64,000 nucleotides of DNA. Origin: CAZXFH01 sp964640055. GTDB taxonomy: Bacteria > Fidelibacterota > UBA2242 > JAFGTP01. The notes beneath the pieces were generated by a model that was given only the letters and a program-made list of their open reading frames with translations, made no database searches and was not told the origin of the DNA. The stretch lies in contig CAZXFH010000007.1 of NCBI GenBank assembly GCA_964640055.1, positions 1 through 64,000 on the forward strand. Reading direction: 5' to 3'. Shown here piece after piece: positions 6,858 to 14,991 of the stretch; position 1 is the stretch's first letter; every line of letters begins with the position of its first letter. The position numbers and the translations under genes were made by a program.

Positions 6858-7377
6858 CATAAGTTTATACGACATGTTTTATCCTAGGCTATTTTTCAGT
6901 ATTTAGAAAAAATTACTGTACAAAAAAACATTCATATTTATAAAATCCGAAAATGATCTATGCCGTTGAACCGATCGCATTTCAAAACCGTTATTTTTTA
7001 CACTTTAAACAAAATAATCTATTTTGTCAATAAAAAATAAAAATATTCTGGTTATTAAAATCCGTGCGCGTATATTGTTTTAGTACTCGAAAAATTATTA
7101 GATAACTGGATTCTTTCCAGCTAGGGCTACAGTGAAAAGCCGGGACGCTTTCGGGGGGAAGTGTCCCAACGATTTTTTATAGTGCTATATGGTCTTGATT
7201 TTTTATGAGCTCAGCTATAGTGAAAATTCAGATTACAATACTGGTAGACTGCTTTATTATACAGGAACTAATAGTAGTATTCCCGTGATAAAACACACTA
7301 ACGTTTTACGAGGGGATATTAGATAGATCACCGATATCAAGCTTGAAAGTTTACAAAATATTTCAGAAATAATATAC
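6858..7377. other. AT-rich intergenic region
   Basis: Upstream of cassette 1 there is no gene and no second attC. The sequence is very AT-rich from 6880 to 7080. A hairpin lies at 7142-7167 (separate entry). No integrase reading frame is present. Confidence 0.5.
7142..7178 (+). terminator. Terminator-like hairpin without an upstream gene
   Basis: GGGACGCTTT, a six-base G-rich loop and GAAGTGTCCC (two G-T pairs) are followed by AACGA and six T. It would stop rightward transcription, but no rightward gene lies before it. It may be a leftover of the DNA that was split by the cassette insertion. Confidence 0.4.
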
Positions 7378-7755
7378 ATGCGGTCTTTCATGAAAAAGTA
7401 CGATATCACCCAATATCTGATAATGGTATTGATCGGCTTTCTGATCAGCTGTACCTCACCCACCGAATCAGAGCTGGATCCCAATCGATCACTGCCCAAA
7501 AATGATGCTTATATTGTGGAAGGCTATGTCACCCATGAAGGTCAGCCGCAGGCTGCCCACCCGGTCTATTTATGGATCAAAGATTATCACTATACCAGAT
7601 GACAAACTACCTTTACCTGCCAGACCAATTTTCAGGGCTTCTATCGCTTTACGGTGGATTATAATGATTGGAATTATATACTGGCCAGTCTGTATACCAG
7701 TGGGATCTATAAAAATATTAAAATACGGTTCGGGATGATTGAGGCTATCCAGTGA
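7378..7755 (+). pseudogene. Lipoprotein gene interrupted by an in-frame TGA
   Basis: The N-terminus is a lipoprotein signal (LIGFLISCTSP, Cys as lipobox residue) followed by 'YIVEGYVTHEGQPQAAHPV', a carboxypeptidase-regulatory-like beta domain. The frame stops at a TGA after HYTR, but continues without shift as QTTFTCQTNFQGFYRF through to a TGA at 7755. In the 92% identical fragment at 4715-4881 the same codon is CTC (Leu), so the stop is a lesion. An intact version would be about 125 aa. An ATG at 7390 is an alternative start. Confidence 0.65.
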
Positions 7756-7855
7756 AAAAATCGTTTACATAAATTATTTACAGGCTCAGCAAAATAGCTC
7801 AATTTTACCCATTCAACCCGCATTACGTTTATACAATGTTGGGCAACCGTGCGTT

Positions 7856-8443
7856 TTATTCAAATTGTAATTTCATTTTCTTTCGCGAAGTCCCAATTTC
7901 TTCTCCTTGAAGATGTGATATGTCCACTACAGCACCAAATTCAATAAAAACGTCATAAAATCTGTCGTAGTCCTGTCCCCAATATATCATCGCACACGAC
8001 ATAGGAGCTCCTTTGCCCACGTCTTGACCATTTTCAAGAAATTTCAGTCTGGTATCATATAAAAAACAAATGGCTCTTGCTTGTCCAAAAACACTCTGTT
8101 TCCAATGTCCTGTATTTGTTGCTACTGGAACTAAAGCCAATATTTCAGAGCCATACTTTCTATGAGTGACAGCGCACTTAGTTAACCAATCTTTGATTGT
8201 TGTTCCTCTTTCTCTATCAGCACCGTAAGGGGGATTCATATAAATAGTCGGGTATTTCCATTCTTCTCTAAGTCCATCATTTTGTGGAAGCATAAATTCT
8301 GTTTCGGCATTAACTATCGAATACTCATTTGAACATGGGTCTAATGCAATAGAGCCACCAAAAAAACGCTTAATAGCTCTTACATATTTAGGAGGGGTAC
8401 CCCAACTTCGACTTTGAGAATTTACTGTTCGTCCCGCACTCAT
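7856..8443 (-). CDS. DNA N6-adenine methyltransferase (Dam-like) of a restriction-modification pair
   Basis: The 195-aa protein carries ALDPCSNEYS (about residues 36-45) and the catalytic motif YMNPPYG (about 68-74), characteristic of the phage-type N-6-adenine methyltransferase family. It transfers a methyl group from S-adenosylmethionine to adenine in a short DNA site. Its start overlaps the stop of the upstream nuclease-like gene as ATGA (four bases), so the two are co-translated. Base composition is AT-rich relative to the core genome. The presumed role is protection of the host site from the partner nuclease; the recognition sequence cannot be read from the sequence. Confidence 0.8.
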   Translation of the reverse strand: MSAGRTVNSQSRSWGTPPKYVRAIKRFFGGSIALDPCSNEYSIVNAETEFMLPQNDGLREEWKYPTIYMNPPYGADRERGTTIKDWLTKCAVTHRKYGSEILALVPVATNTGHWKQSVFGQARAICFLYDTRLKFLENGQDVGKGAPMSCAMIYWGQDYDRFYDVFIEFGAVVDISHLQGEEIGTSRKKMKLQFE

Positions 8444-9579
8444 AATATTTCTTTCCAGTTTTTTGAACGTAACTCGATTAGTTCGTCTTTTAGTTCAGTA
8501 ATTGTTTTTCCTTCTGGAGCGATGATATTGAACCATCCTTCAATTTTATTCAATTTGTCAGAGAAGTACTTAAGCAAAACAGCATCTGCTTCAAAGTCCA
8601 TTTTGACTTTTGTAAAAACGTTTCGTTTTTTATTTGCAGTATAACTGTTCTTAAAGGCTTCTTGAACCTTCCTGTATTTTTGTTTTGGGTTTAGTATTAG
8701 CTCATCAATGAATTGTGCTAATCCATCATCTGTTAGAAAAATGAGCCAATCATAAGACTGTGCTAAAACTTTTAATTCCTTATTATGATCCTCGGCTGTA
8801 AACCAGTTTCCATGATTGCTAACTACCCCTACAGTTAAGATGAATTTTTTAAGTAGGTCAGTATCATCAGAATAAATAATTTCCTCCATTAACTCGATAT
8901 ATGGTTTTATATAAGGTTCATTGTTCGAGCGATAAATAATCCCGTACTTTTCTCCGGAATCCGTCCTAATTTTTTGTAATGAAGATGCTGTCCTTGCAAC
9001 ATAGGCTCCTTGTTTTGCCTTTTCAATAGTCTGAGGACCCTTTTTTACTCCTTCCTCTACGCCAACTCTTTTGCATTCAAAAATTGCATAAGGCTTGTGC
9101 ATTTGTTCGAAAACAAATAACTCGTATTCCTTTTTTCTAATGGACTTGAAACTTGTCATGAGGAAGGAGTCCTTTGATTCTCCTATTGTACATGCATTAC
9201 GGAGAATATTGTGTTTGTCAAGGAGCGTGTTATTCTTTTTATCGAATTTGGAAATATTGACTTTTTTTGCTGCCAATGCTTTCAGAATTTTTGTTGCAGT
9301 TATGGAACTACCGTTATTTTCAACAGTTACCTCATGTTCTTTTATTATCGGATGTAGTGAATATTCTATATTATGTGTTATGTCGTCATTCCCGTATTCA
9401 ACAAGTCCTCGCTCTATTGAAGTTGAGTTGTTAAAGTCCCAAGTTTTGAGAAGATAATAGGTAATAATTTCAACCATTGTCCCAAGTGCTCTACCTGCTG
9501 CTTTTTTCTTGTCCTGCGTGTAGTGGAACACTTTCACTCCAAGAGCATTCTGTAATTTATCTACTGATTCGTATGCCAT
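8440..9579 (-). CDS. Predicted type II restriction endonuclease
   Basis: A 379-aa protein with a likely PD-(D/E)XK core: a beta strand with acidic residues (EYELFVFEQ, about 150) followed by YAIFECKRVGVEEG (about 168-180), where E-C-K fits the (D/E)xK of metal-dependent nucleases. The basic segment GPQTIEKAKQGAYVAR follows directly. It sits first in an operon with an adenine methyltransferase, which is the main support for the assignment. The closest named family is not known to me. An extended palindrome at 9668-9706, about 90 bp upstream of the start, may regulate it. It is AT-rich and probably transferred horizontally. Confidence 0.65.
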   Translation of the reverse strand: MAYESVDKLQNALGVKVFHYTQDKKKAAGRALGTMVEIITYYLLKTWDFNNSTSIERGLVEYGNDDITHNIEYSLHPIIKEHEVTVENNGSSITATKILKALAAKKVNISKFDKKNNTLLDKHNILRNACTIGESKDSFLMTSFKSIRKKEYELFVFEQMHKPYAIFECKRVGVEEGVKKGPQTIEKAKQGAYVARTASSLQKIRTDSGEKYGIIYRSNNEPYIKPYIELMEEIIYSDDTDLLKKFILTVGVVSNHGNWFTAEDHNKELKVLAQSYDWLIFLTDDGLAQFIDELILNPKQKYRKVQEAFKNSYTANKKRNVFTKVKMDFEADAVLLKYFSDKLNKIEGWFNIIAPEGKTITELKDELIELRSKNWKEIL

Positions 9580-9667
9580 TTGTTTTCTGTCCTATTTTTT
9601 GCAAAATTACTTATTCTGTCGTCTTTTTCGCATGTTGTCCAACGTCAAAGTATATATATTCACCCAT

Positions 9668-9706
9668 GGTAGATATATCCATCCAAATATGGAGTATATA
9701 TCTACC
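9668..9706. promoter_or_regulatory. Extended palindrome upstream of the R-M operon
   Basis: GGTAGATATATCCATCC, five bases and TGGAGTATATATCTACC form a nearly perfect inverted repeat with small bulges, about 90 bp upstream of the nuclease start. R-M operons are often controlled by a protein binding such a dyad, but no separate C-protein gene is seen here. It could equally be a transcript hairpin. Confidence 0.4.
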
Positions 9707-10042
9707 CCGTTTAAAGTGTTTATCGTCAGGGAGACAACTCATGTGGCCTCATTAAGCATTCCAAAGAGCTTGTTATGGAGGTTCGCCCGAAAAGCTGTAT
9801 CAGGAGGAGATGTTTTTTTGTAAGCCTCATAAAATTTTCTAAAAAATTACTCATCACATTTTTATAGTGAAAAAATAAATAATAAGATATCGAAGCCATA
9901 ATCATGAATACATTATCAAATTTCCACTATTAAAGCAAGCAATTAAACCATCCTAGATTCCTATTGCTCCCGGTCCCCCGGATAATGATAGGACGAATCA
10001 ATGGTGATCAACGGAAAGTAAAGTTCGTTTTATCGGCTTAGC

Positions 10043-10076
10043 AAAATGTGACATATGGTATATTCACGCGCGTAAA
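10043..10076 (-). repeat. 34-bp repeat, copy 2
   Basis: This is the reverse complement of 2817-2850 with two differences (ACGCGCG for ACGTGCG, ATACCATAT for ATACGATAT). It lies about 100 bp beyond the 3' end of the damaged integrase gene. Confidence 0.7.
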
Positions 10077-10181
10077 GCCCGGAATTGTCAAACCTAAACT
10101 ACTTCCCGAGAAAGAAAAGCCGTCCTGATCGATCTGAGACAGGATGTGAGTAATAAAAACACCTTGACCAAGAGTCGTGAA

Positions 10182-11150
10182 TCAGCCAATTTTTTGTTTG
10201 TTGCGAAAAAGTTCATCCATTGCCGAATCTATAGTTTCCTGGTCAAATGATTTCAGATATTGCTCAGTGATAGAGAGGCTTTGGTGGCCAAGCGCTTTTG
10301 AAATTGCGTATAGATCCATGCCTTGCCGACGAGCATAATCCGCGAAAGAATGTCGGGCGATATGAAAAGATATATTGGTTTTCACTCCGGTAATTTTCAT
10401 CAATTTTTTTAGATTTTTATTTACCAGGGCATTGCAGGATGATATTTTTTGTTTTAACACCCGGTCAGATCTGTATTCTATGCCACTGCTTAAGAGTGGA
10501 AACAGATAATTTTCTTTGTTTATTTTTTGTTTTGATAGGCTATATTGAAGGAATGGATTTCCCTCCAGGGGAATTATTTTGTCTTTCACTGCCTGGCGAA
10601 TAATGCGCCGGAATACGCTCATGTCTTTGTAGATTGTATTTTTATTATTGTTTCTTTCCGTTTGGAGCCAGGTCTCAAGAGTATCCAGAAAATCAGGTGT
10701 GATCTCTTCAAAATGCAGAGTTTTTCCTTCAACAAATTCGGAGATTTTTTTTACCACACTCCGATACTTTTTCCAGGTGTTGTATTGATCCCTATCAAAT
10801 AAACGATAAGTGTGTTTTTGAGCATACGCAAAAAAATCAATTTTGCTTTCTTTTCCAGCTATGAGGTCTTTAATTTTATCAGATGAAATTTTTGTTTTAT
10901 CATTTCTTTTTAGTTTTAAATATTTATTTTGCGCCTCATGCCTCATCCGGTCTAAATAATCGTTGTACGCCAATGCATTGGGATGATTTTTTCGAAATCG
11001 GCCTCTATTTTCGTTCCAAAATTTTTTTGTAGTTTTTAATTCAGTGGAGATATATTGAGCTTTCCGATTTTCGATGATCCGTAAATAAATCGGGCTCTTA
11101 CCATTTTTATCTGGTTTATATTTCCAAAATATGAATTTAAAGGTTGCCAT
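10182..11150 (-). pseudogene. Tyrosine recombinase with catalytic-region deletion
   Basis: The 322-aa frame has an Arm-DNA-binding N-terminus (MATFKFIFWKYKPDKNGK), a SAM-like core-binding domain (about residues 100-200) and a C-terminal catalytic part with HIARHSF, ALGHQSL and the nucleophile in ITEQYLKSF. Relatives of this Bacteroidetes/FCB family are about 400 aa. Here GNPFLQYSLSKQKINKE runs straight into NYLFPLL, so roughly 80-100 residues with the first catalytic Arg and the Lys-bearing beta hairpin are absent. The reading frame is intact but the enzyme should not cut or join DNA. It might still bind DNA. It is probably the relic integrase of the element that brought in the neighbouring accessory genes. 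Confidence 0.7.
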
Positions 11151-11498
11151 ATCGGATCCTCCCTTAATGGTTACTTAATGTCACAGGTAAAACAATACTA
11201 AAACAAAATTCGTTTTTAGTCAACTATTTACTGTGCAAGTAAATACATTTTTCCCGTCGAGATTTATTTTTATGTTCTAAAATTGGGATAAATTTATAGC
11301 TTTGAATGCAATTATTCGATTCCCCGTGGCACTACGCATATATTTCACCCCTCTAAATACAATATACACATTTCATATAACACAGGGAATTGAACTTCTT
11401 TTCTCCTTATTGCTTGCCATACGGCATTGCCTCCCGATTATGGTTTTTCTGAAGGTGGACAAGTGGATTAATTATTTTGATATGGGTTTAAGCATTGT
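11151..11498. other. Intergenic, nothing recognised
   Basis: AT-rich sequence upstream of the integrase. No gene, tRNA or clear repeat was seen apart from a short CGTCGAGA similar to the palindromes at 2.6 kb. Confidence 0.4.
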
Positions 11499-12242
11499 TT
11501 ATGGCAGCCACCCACGTTGGGCAGCAATGGCATAGCTGATCAGAGCCGAACTGACTGAAACATTCAGCGATTCCACCGGGGGACGCATGGGTATACGGAC
11601 CAGAAAGTCACATTTTTCCCGGATCAAGCGGCGCAACCCCTGATCTTCGCTGCCCAGGACCAAGCCGACAGACCCCTGATAATCGGGTTCCTGATAGTGT
11701 TGTGTGGCGGCTTGATCGGCGCCATAAAACCAGAAGCCGCCTTGCTTTAAACGGTCCATGGTTTGTGCCAGATTGGTCACCCGAGCAATAGGGCAGTGGA
11801 CGGCCATTCCGGCAGATACCTTGACCACTGTAGCAGTCACTGGTGCGCTATGATGTTTGGGCAGTATAATGCCATGGGCTCCCACCGCCACGGCACTACG
11901 GATAATGGCTCCCAAATTATGGGGGTCGGTCAGCTCATCCAGCAGCAAGATAAAGGGATCTTCTTGCTTGGATTTAGCCTGGTTCAAAATATCGTCCAGA
12001 CGGCTATATTGAATGGGGGCCGCAGCGGCGACCACTCCCTAATGTTGGCCCGATCCAGACATCTGGTCCAGTTGGTCAGGATGTACAAAGCGGTACTTGA
12101 CTTTTTGCTGTTGTGCCAAGTTGATGATCTGCTGTACTTTGTGATCCCGTTTTAATTGTTGATTGAAAAGGATCTGGTTGACAGCCCGCTTGGATTGCAA
12201 CAGGGCCAGGACACTATTTTTCCCAAAAACAATTGATTGCAT
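11499..12242 (-). pseudogene. rlmB: 23S rRNA 2'-O-methyltransferase (TrmH/RlmB family) with amber stop
   Basis: The 5' part encodes the substrate-binding domain (IVFGKNSVLALLQ through DQMSGSGQH). The 3' part encodes the SPOUT domain with LLDELTDPHNLGAIIRSA, LVLGSEDQGLRR and the closing PPVESLNVSVSSALI. The two are in the same frame, separated only by a TAG at 12039-12041. The family has HQGVVA at this point, so CAG (Gln) to TAG is the simplest explanation. RlmB methylates G2251 of 23S rRNA and is not essential in E. coli. Unless the stop is suppressed or is a sequence error, the gene is inactive. Translation restart at the downstream part has no visible ribosome-binding site. Confidence 0.8.
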
Positions 12243-12363
12243 CGCTCAGCTTCTAACGGGGTTATTTGTTTTGAATTGGTAGCAAAAATACATGTTAAAA
12301 TTTAAGTGCCGGGTTACTGGAATCCAAATCAACCTTTAATGAGAGTACATCACGATAATAGGA

Positions 12364-13209
12364 TTACACTTGACGGGAACCACCACGCAGGAAACCGACC
12401 AGCCGGTGAACCATCTCACGCAGGGGCGAGAGATAGACCCAATAAGTGATCAACTGGTTTTGAAAGCCCAGCAATGCCAGATAGTCGACCGGATCCCGCT
12501 GATAACGGAAGACATGGGTTTTAAAGGCGCTTAAGGGTCGGTTAAGACGAATCTGCCGCAGGGAGCGGGGGCCAGGAGATCTTTGCCAGGCGGTGCGCAC
12601 ATATTTAATCCCCTGGGGCTTAATGCCCATTATATTCATCAAAACCATATCAGCGGTCAGGGGATAATCAGCAGCGATCACAGTGTTCATTTGGATGGAT
12701 TGGCCGGTGACCGGTCCGTTATTATCCAGAAAATATTCCCCGTCCACCACGGTAATACCGGCCCGCAGATGGTACATCAGGGCATTAATGGCAAAATTAA
12801 AGATATAGTGATATTTTAAGCGCATGGTATCCAGATTGGTTCCCCAAAAATTCTTGATGGCGCCGGTATAGCGGGTGACAAAGTGCATTTTGGGCACCGG
12901 TACGCTGATGGTCATATCAGCATTTTACAGCATTTCCTGTGACATGGGTAGTAATACAGGATGTTGGTTAAGGACTTTCACTTCCTGGTATTGACAGGGT
13001 TCACGGGGAAGGTTGACCAGCCGGGAATCCATGAAATGGGGGGATGTCGTGACGCCGGGCCGAAATTCCGGAAAGGTGAGATTGGGTTTAATCCAGAGGC
13101 GTGTATCCGGAAAGATACGTTGTCGCCATCCGATCCATTCCAGGCTATTGCGAATTTGTTGTTTAAGATCAGATTCTTGAAATCTGTTAATGGCAGCTAA
13201 ATAATTCAA
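12364..13209 (-). pseudogene. DUF362 family protein, broken by a deletion and an in-frame stop
   Basis: The 5' part has RLWIKPNLTFPEFRPGVTTS, the typical DUF362 start, but jumps from SPHFMD to SRLVNLPREPC, skipping about 50 residues that normally include the conserved GESDGG-type segment. A TAA at 12925-12927 then interrupts the frame, which continues unchanged as NADMTISVPVPKMHFVT, YTGAIKNFWG and GITVVDGEYFLDNNGP. DUF362 proteins are of uncertain function; some are linked to iron-sulfur proteins. Two independent lesions argue for real decay. The start is uncertain, as no ribosome-binding site precedes 13209. Confidence 0.65.
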
Positions 13210-13306
13210 ATACTACTCGTCTATTTAACGTTTTGTTTAGACACCATAAGTGGGAGGGGTTACGGCCGGTAGGTTATCTCGGTCACAGATCACGGGCCGG
13301 GTTTTC

Positions 13307-14836
13307 TTATTGTGCCCGGTCAATTAAACGGTTTTCAGTTTCCGACCGAATTTTACCCTGCTGTTGAACGGCTTCGATCAACAGGCTGCGTACCATTATA
13401 CCGGTGGTATCCAATTTCACCTCGGTTGGTGTAAGTCCGAAAAAGCGATCCATATGGCCGGTAATATAATTATTGGTGGCAATCGTATAGGTCTTTTCCG
13501 GCTGGATCGTTTGCTCGTTCACTTGGGCTTTGATCAGCTGACGGGAACGGCTGTTATAAACCATGGTCAGGCCGGAGACTTGCAACAGATCGCGGGGAGG
13601 TTTGATACGCCATTCCAGCAGCTTTTTTAGTTGTCTGCCGTTCAATCGCATGATCAAGACCGTATTGTCGAACGGTGATATCTCCCACAAATCCCGCACT
13701 TTAATTGGGCCGGCCTCCAGGCTCTTGCGAATGCCACCGCTGTTTTGCAGAGCAATATCAGTGTTGAATCGTTTACGCAGGGCGTCGGCAATCCAGTTGC
13801 CGATATTGGATTCGCCGCGGGAGCTACGCATCCATGGGGTTTCCAGATATCCGATAACGCGATCCATTTCTGTTTGGATGGTAGCTTCCAGAGAATCCAC
13901 CACCCGGGCAACTTGTTGTGAGGGCGAGACGCGTCCCAGCCGGGTCCGGATAAATTCATAATCATAGGAGACAATTTTATTTTGTAGCGTATCGACCACC
14001 ATCTTCAGCAGCCCCAGGCGTTCACCTTTGCCGCCGGCCTGGCAGATCAAAATATCATTGACTTTGCGGGGGTGTGAAAGCCAGCTGTGGGAGTGACCGC
14101 CGATAATAATATCCACTTCTGATACTTGGGTGGCCAGTAGTGAATCCGCATAATATCCCTGATGGGTCAGCAAAATGATCAGGTCAGCCTGGGCATTGAC
14201 CTGAGCCACATATTTTTGGGTTTGAGTGAGCGGATCCAGGGCGTTTATGTTGCGGGCATTACCGGGGAGAACACTGGATTTGAAATCCTTGGCAATCAGG
14301 CCGATGACCGCAATGCGCACGGCATTACTGCGGGTCATAATATAGGGTTCAGTGAACAGCGCCCGCGCTTCGGTATCATAAATATTGGCCGAGATGATAT
14401 TAAAGTTGGCCATTTGAAGACATTCTTTCAGGTTATCCACACCATAGTCGAACTCATGATTCCCAATAGTAAAAGCCGTAGGTCTGATTTGGTTAAGGAT
14501 CTGGATCTGGGATTTACCTTTGGTCAAGGATGAAATGGGTGAGCCCTGAAAATCATCGCCGGCATGGAGAGTTATGGCACCCGGATACACCCCTTGCAGG
14601 GAATCGATATATCCGGCCAGATTGGCATAACCGCCGACATAAATACTATCCGGATTCCGGTAGGTGGGCTGATAAGGGATATTGGCGGCATGAAAATCGT
14701 TCCAATGGATAAGCCCTGCCTCGGCATGGGGCGGTGTGGTGCGGTTTTTTGGGATAGCGTGGGGTGCAGAGCAAGTCAGTAACGCACCCATAATAGTGAG
14801 CAGGAGAATAGTCTTAAAAAATTTATTAATGATCAA
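13307..14836 (-). CDS. UshA-like 5'-nucleotidase / cyclic phosphodiesterase lipoprotein
   Basis: This is a calcineurin-type metallophosphoesterase with a 5'-nucleotidase C-terminal domain. Metal-site motifs are IHWNDFHA, LHAGDDFQG, TIGNHEFDYG and IIGGHSHSW; the C-terminal domain has NIGNWIADALR, ALQNSGGIR and ISPFDNTVL. The N-terminus is a lipoprotein signal ending LLTC, so the enzyme is likely anchored in the envelope facing the periplasm or surface, where it would release nucleosides and phosphate. The TTG at 14836 is chosen because AGGAGG lies exactly five bases upstream; the longer ATG frame would start on the far side of that site. It is monocistronic and divergent from the lipid A cluster. 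About 509 aa is a normal length. Confidence 0.85.
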   Translation of the reverse strand: MIINKFFKTILLLTIMGALLTCSAPHAIPKNRTTPPHAEAGLIHWNDFHAANIPYQPTYRNPDSIYVGGYANLAGYIDSLQGVYPGAITLHAGDDFQGSPISSLTKGKSQIQILNQIRPTAFTIGNHEFDYGVDNLKECLQMANFNIISANIYDTEARALFTEPYIMTRSNAVRIAVIGLIAKDFKSSVLPGNARNINALDPLTQTQKYVAQVNAQADLIILLTHQGYYADSLLATQVSEVDIIIGGHSHSWLSHPRKVNDILICQAGGKGERLGLLKMVVDTLQNKIVSYDYEFIRTRLGRVSPSQQVARVVDSLEATIQTEMDRVIGYLETPWMRSSRGESNIGNWIADALRKRFNTDIALQNSGGIRKSLEAGPIKVRDLWEISPFDNTVLIMRLNGRQLKKLLEWRIKPPRDLLQVSGLTMVYNSRSRQLIKAQVNEQTIQPEKTYTIATNNYITGHMDRFFGLTPTEVKLDTTGIMVRSLLIEAVQQQGKIRSETENRLIDRAQ

Positions 14837-14991
14837 ATTAACCTCCTGTGGTGGTTCCATTTACAAAGTAACAATGAAAAGTGTAATAGCTATAAGATTG
14901 GGATGCAACTTAATTATGCCGCGTTGGGCTAAAGGACTTGTCTCGAGTCACCGATAACGTTATATTTTGTTTAGAAAAAAGGAGAAGGAAC

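Larger units (their letters stand above)
9580..10181. other. Intergenic region between R-M operon and integrase
   Basis: No gene is supported here. It contains the R-M promoter side with the 9668 palindrome, AT-rich sequence at 9830-9950, and the second copy of the 34-bp repeat. No tRNA, and hence no classic integration site, was recognised. Confidence 0.5.

Noticed and set aside
2817..10076. 34-bp repeats as attL/attR of an integrated element
   Set aside because: Attachment sites left by integration are direct repeats; these are inverted, and no tRNA or other typical target is present.
10182..11150. Integron integrase for the cassettes
   Set aside because: The protein has the Arm-binding and SAM-like layout of Bacteroidetes-type integrases, shows no IntI-specific insertion that I can see, and lacks part of its active site.
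7378..13209. Stop-codon reassignment to explain the interrupted genes
   Set aside because: The three interruptions use TGA, TAG and TAA in turn, and other genes here end normally with these codons (ackA and the lipoprotein at 35328 with TAG), so recoding cannot explain them together.
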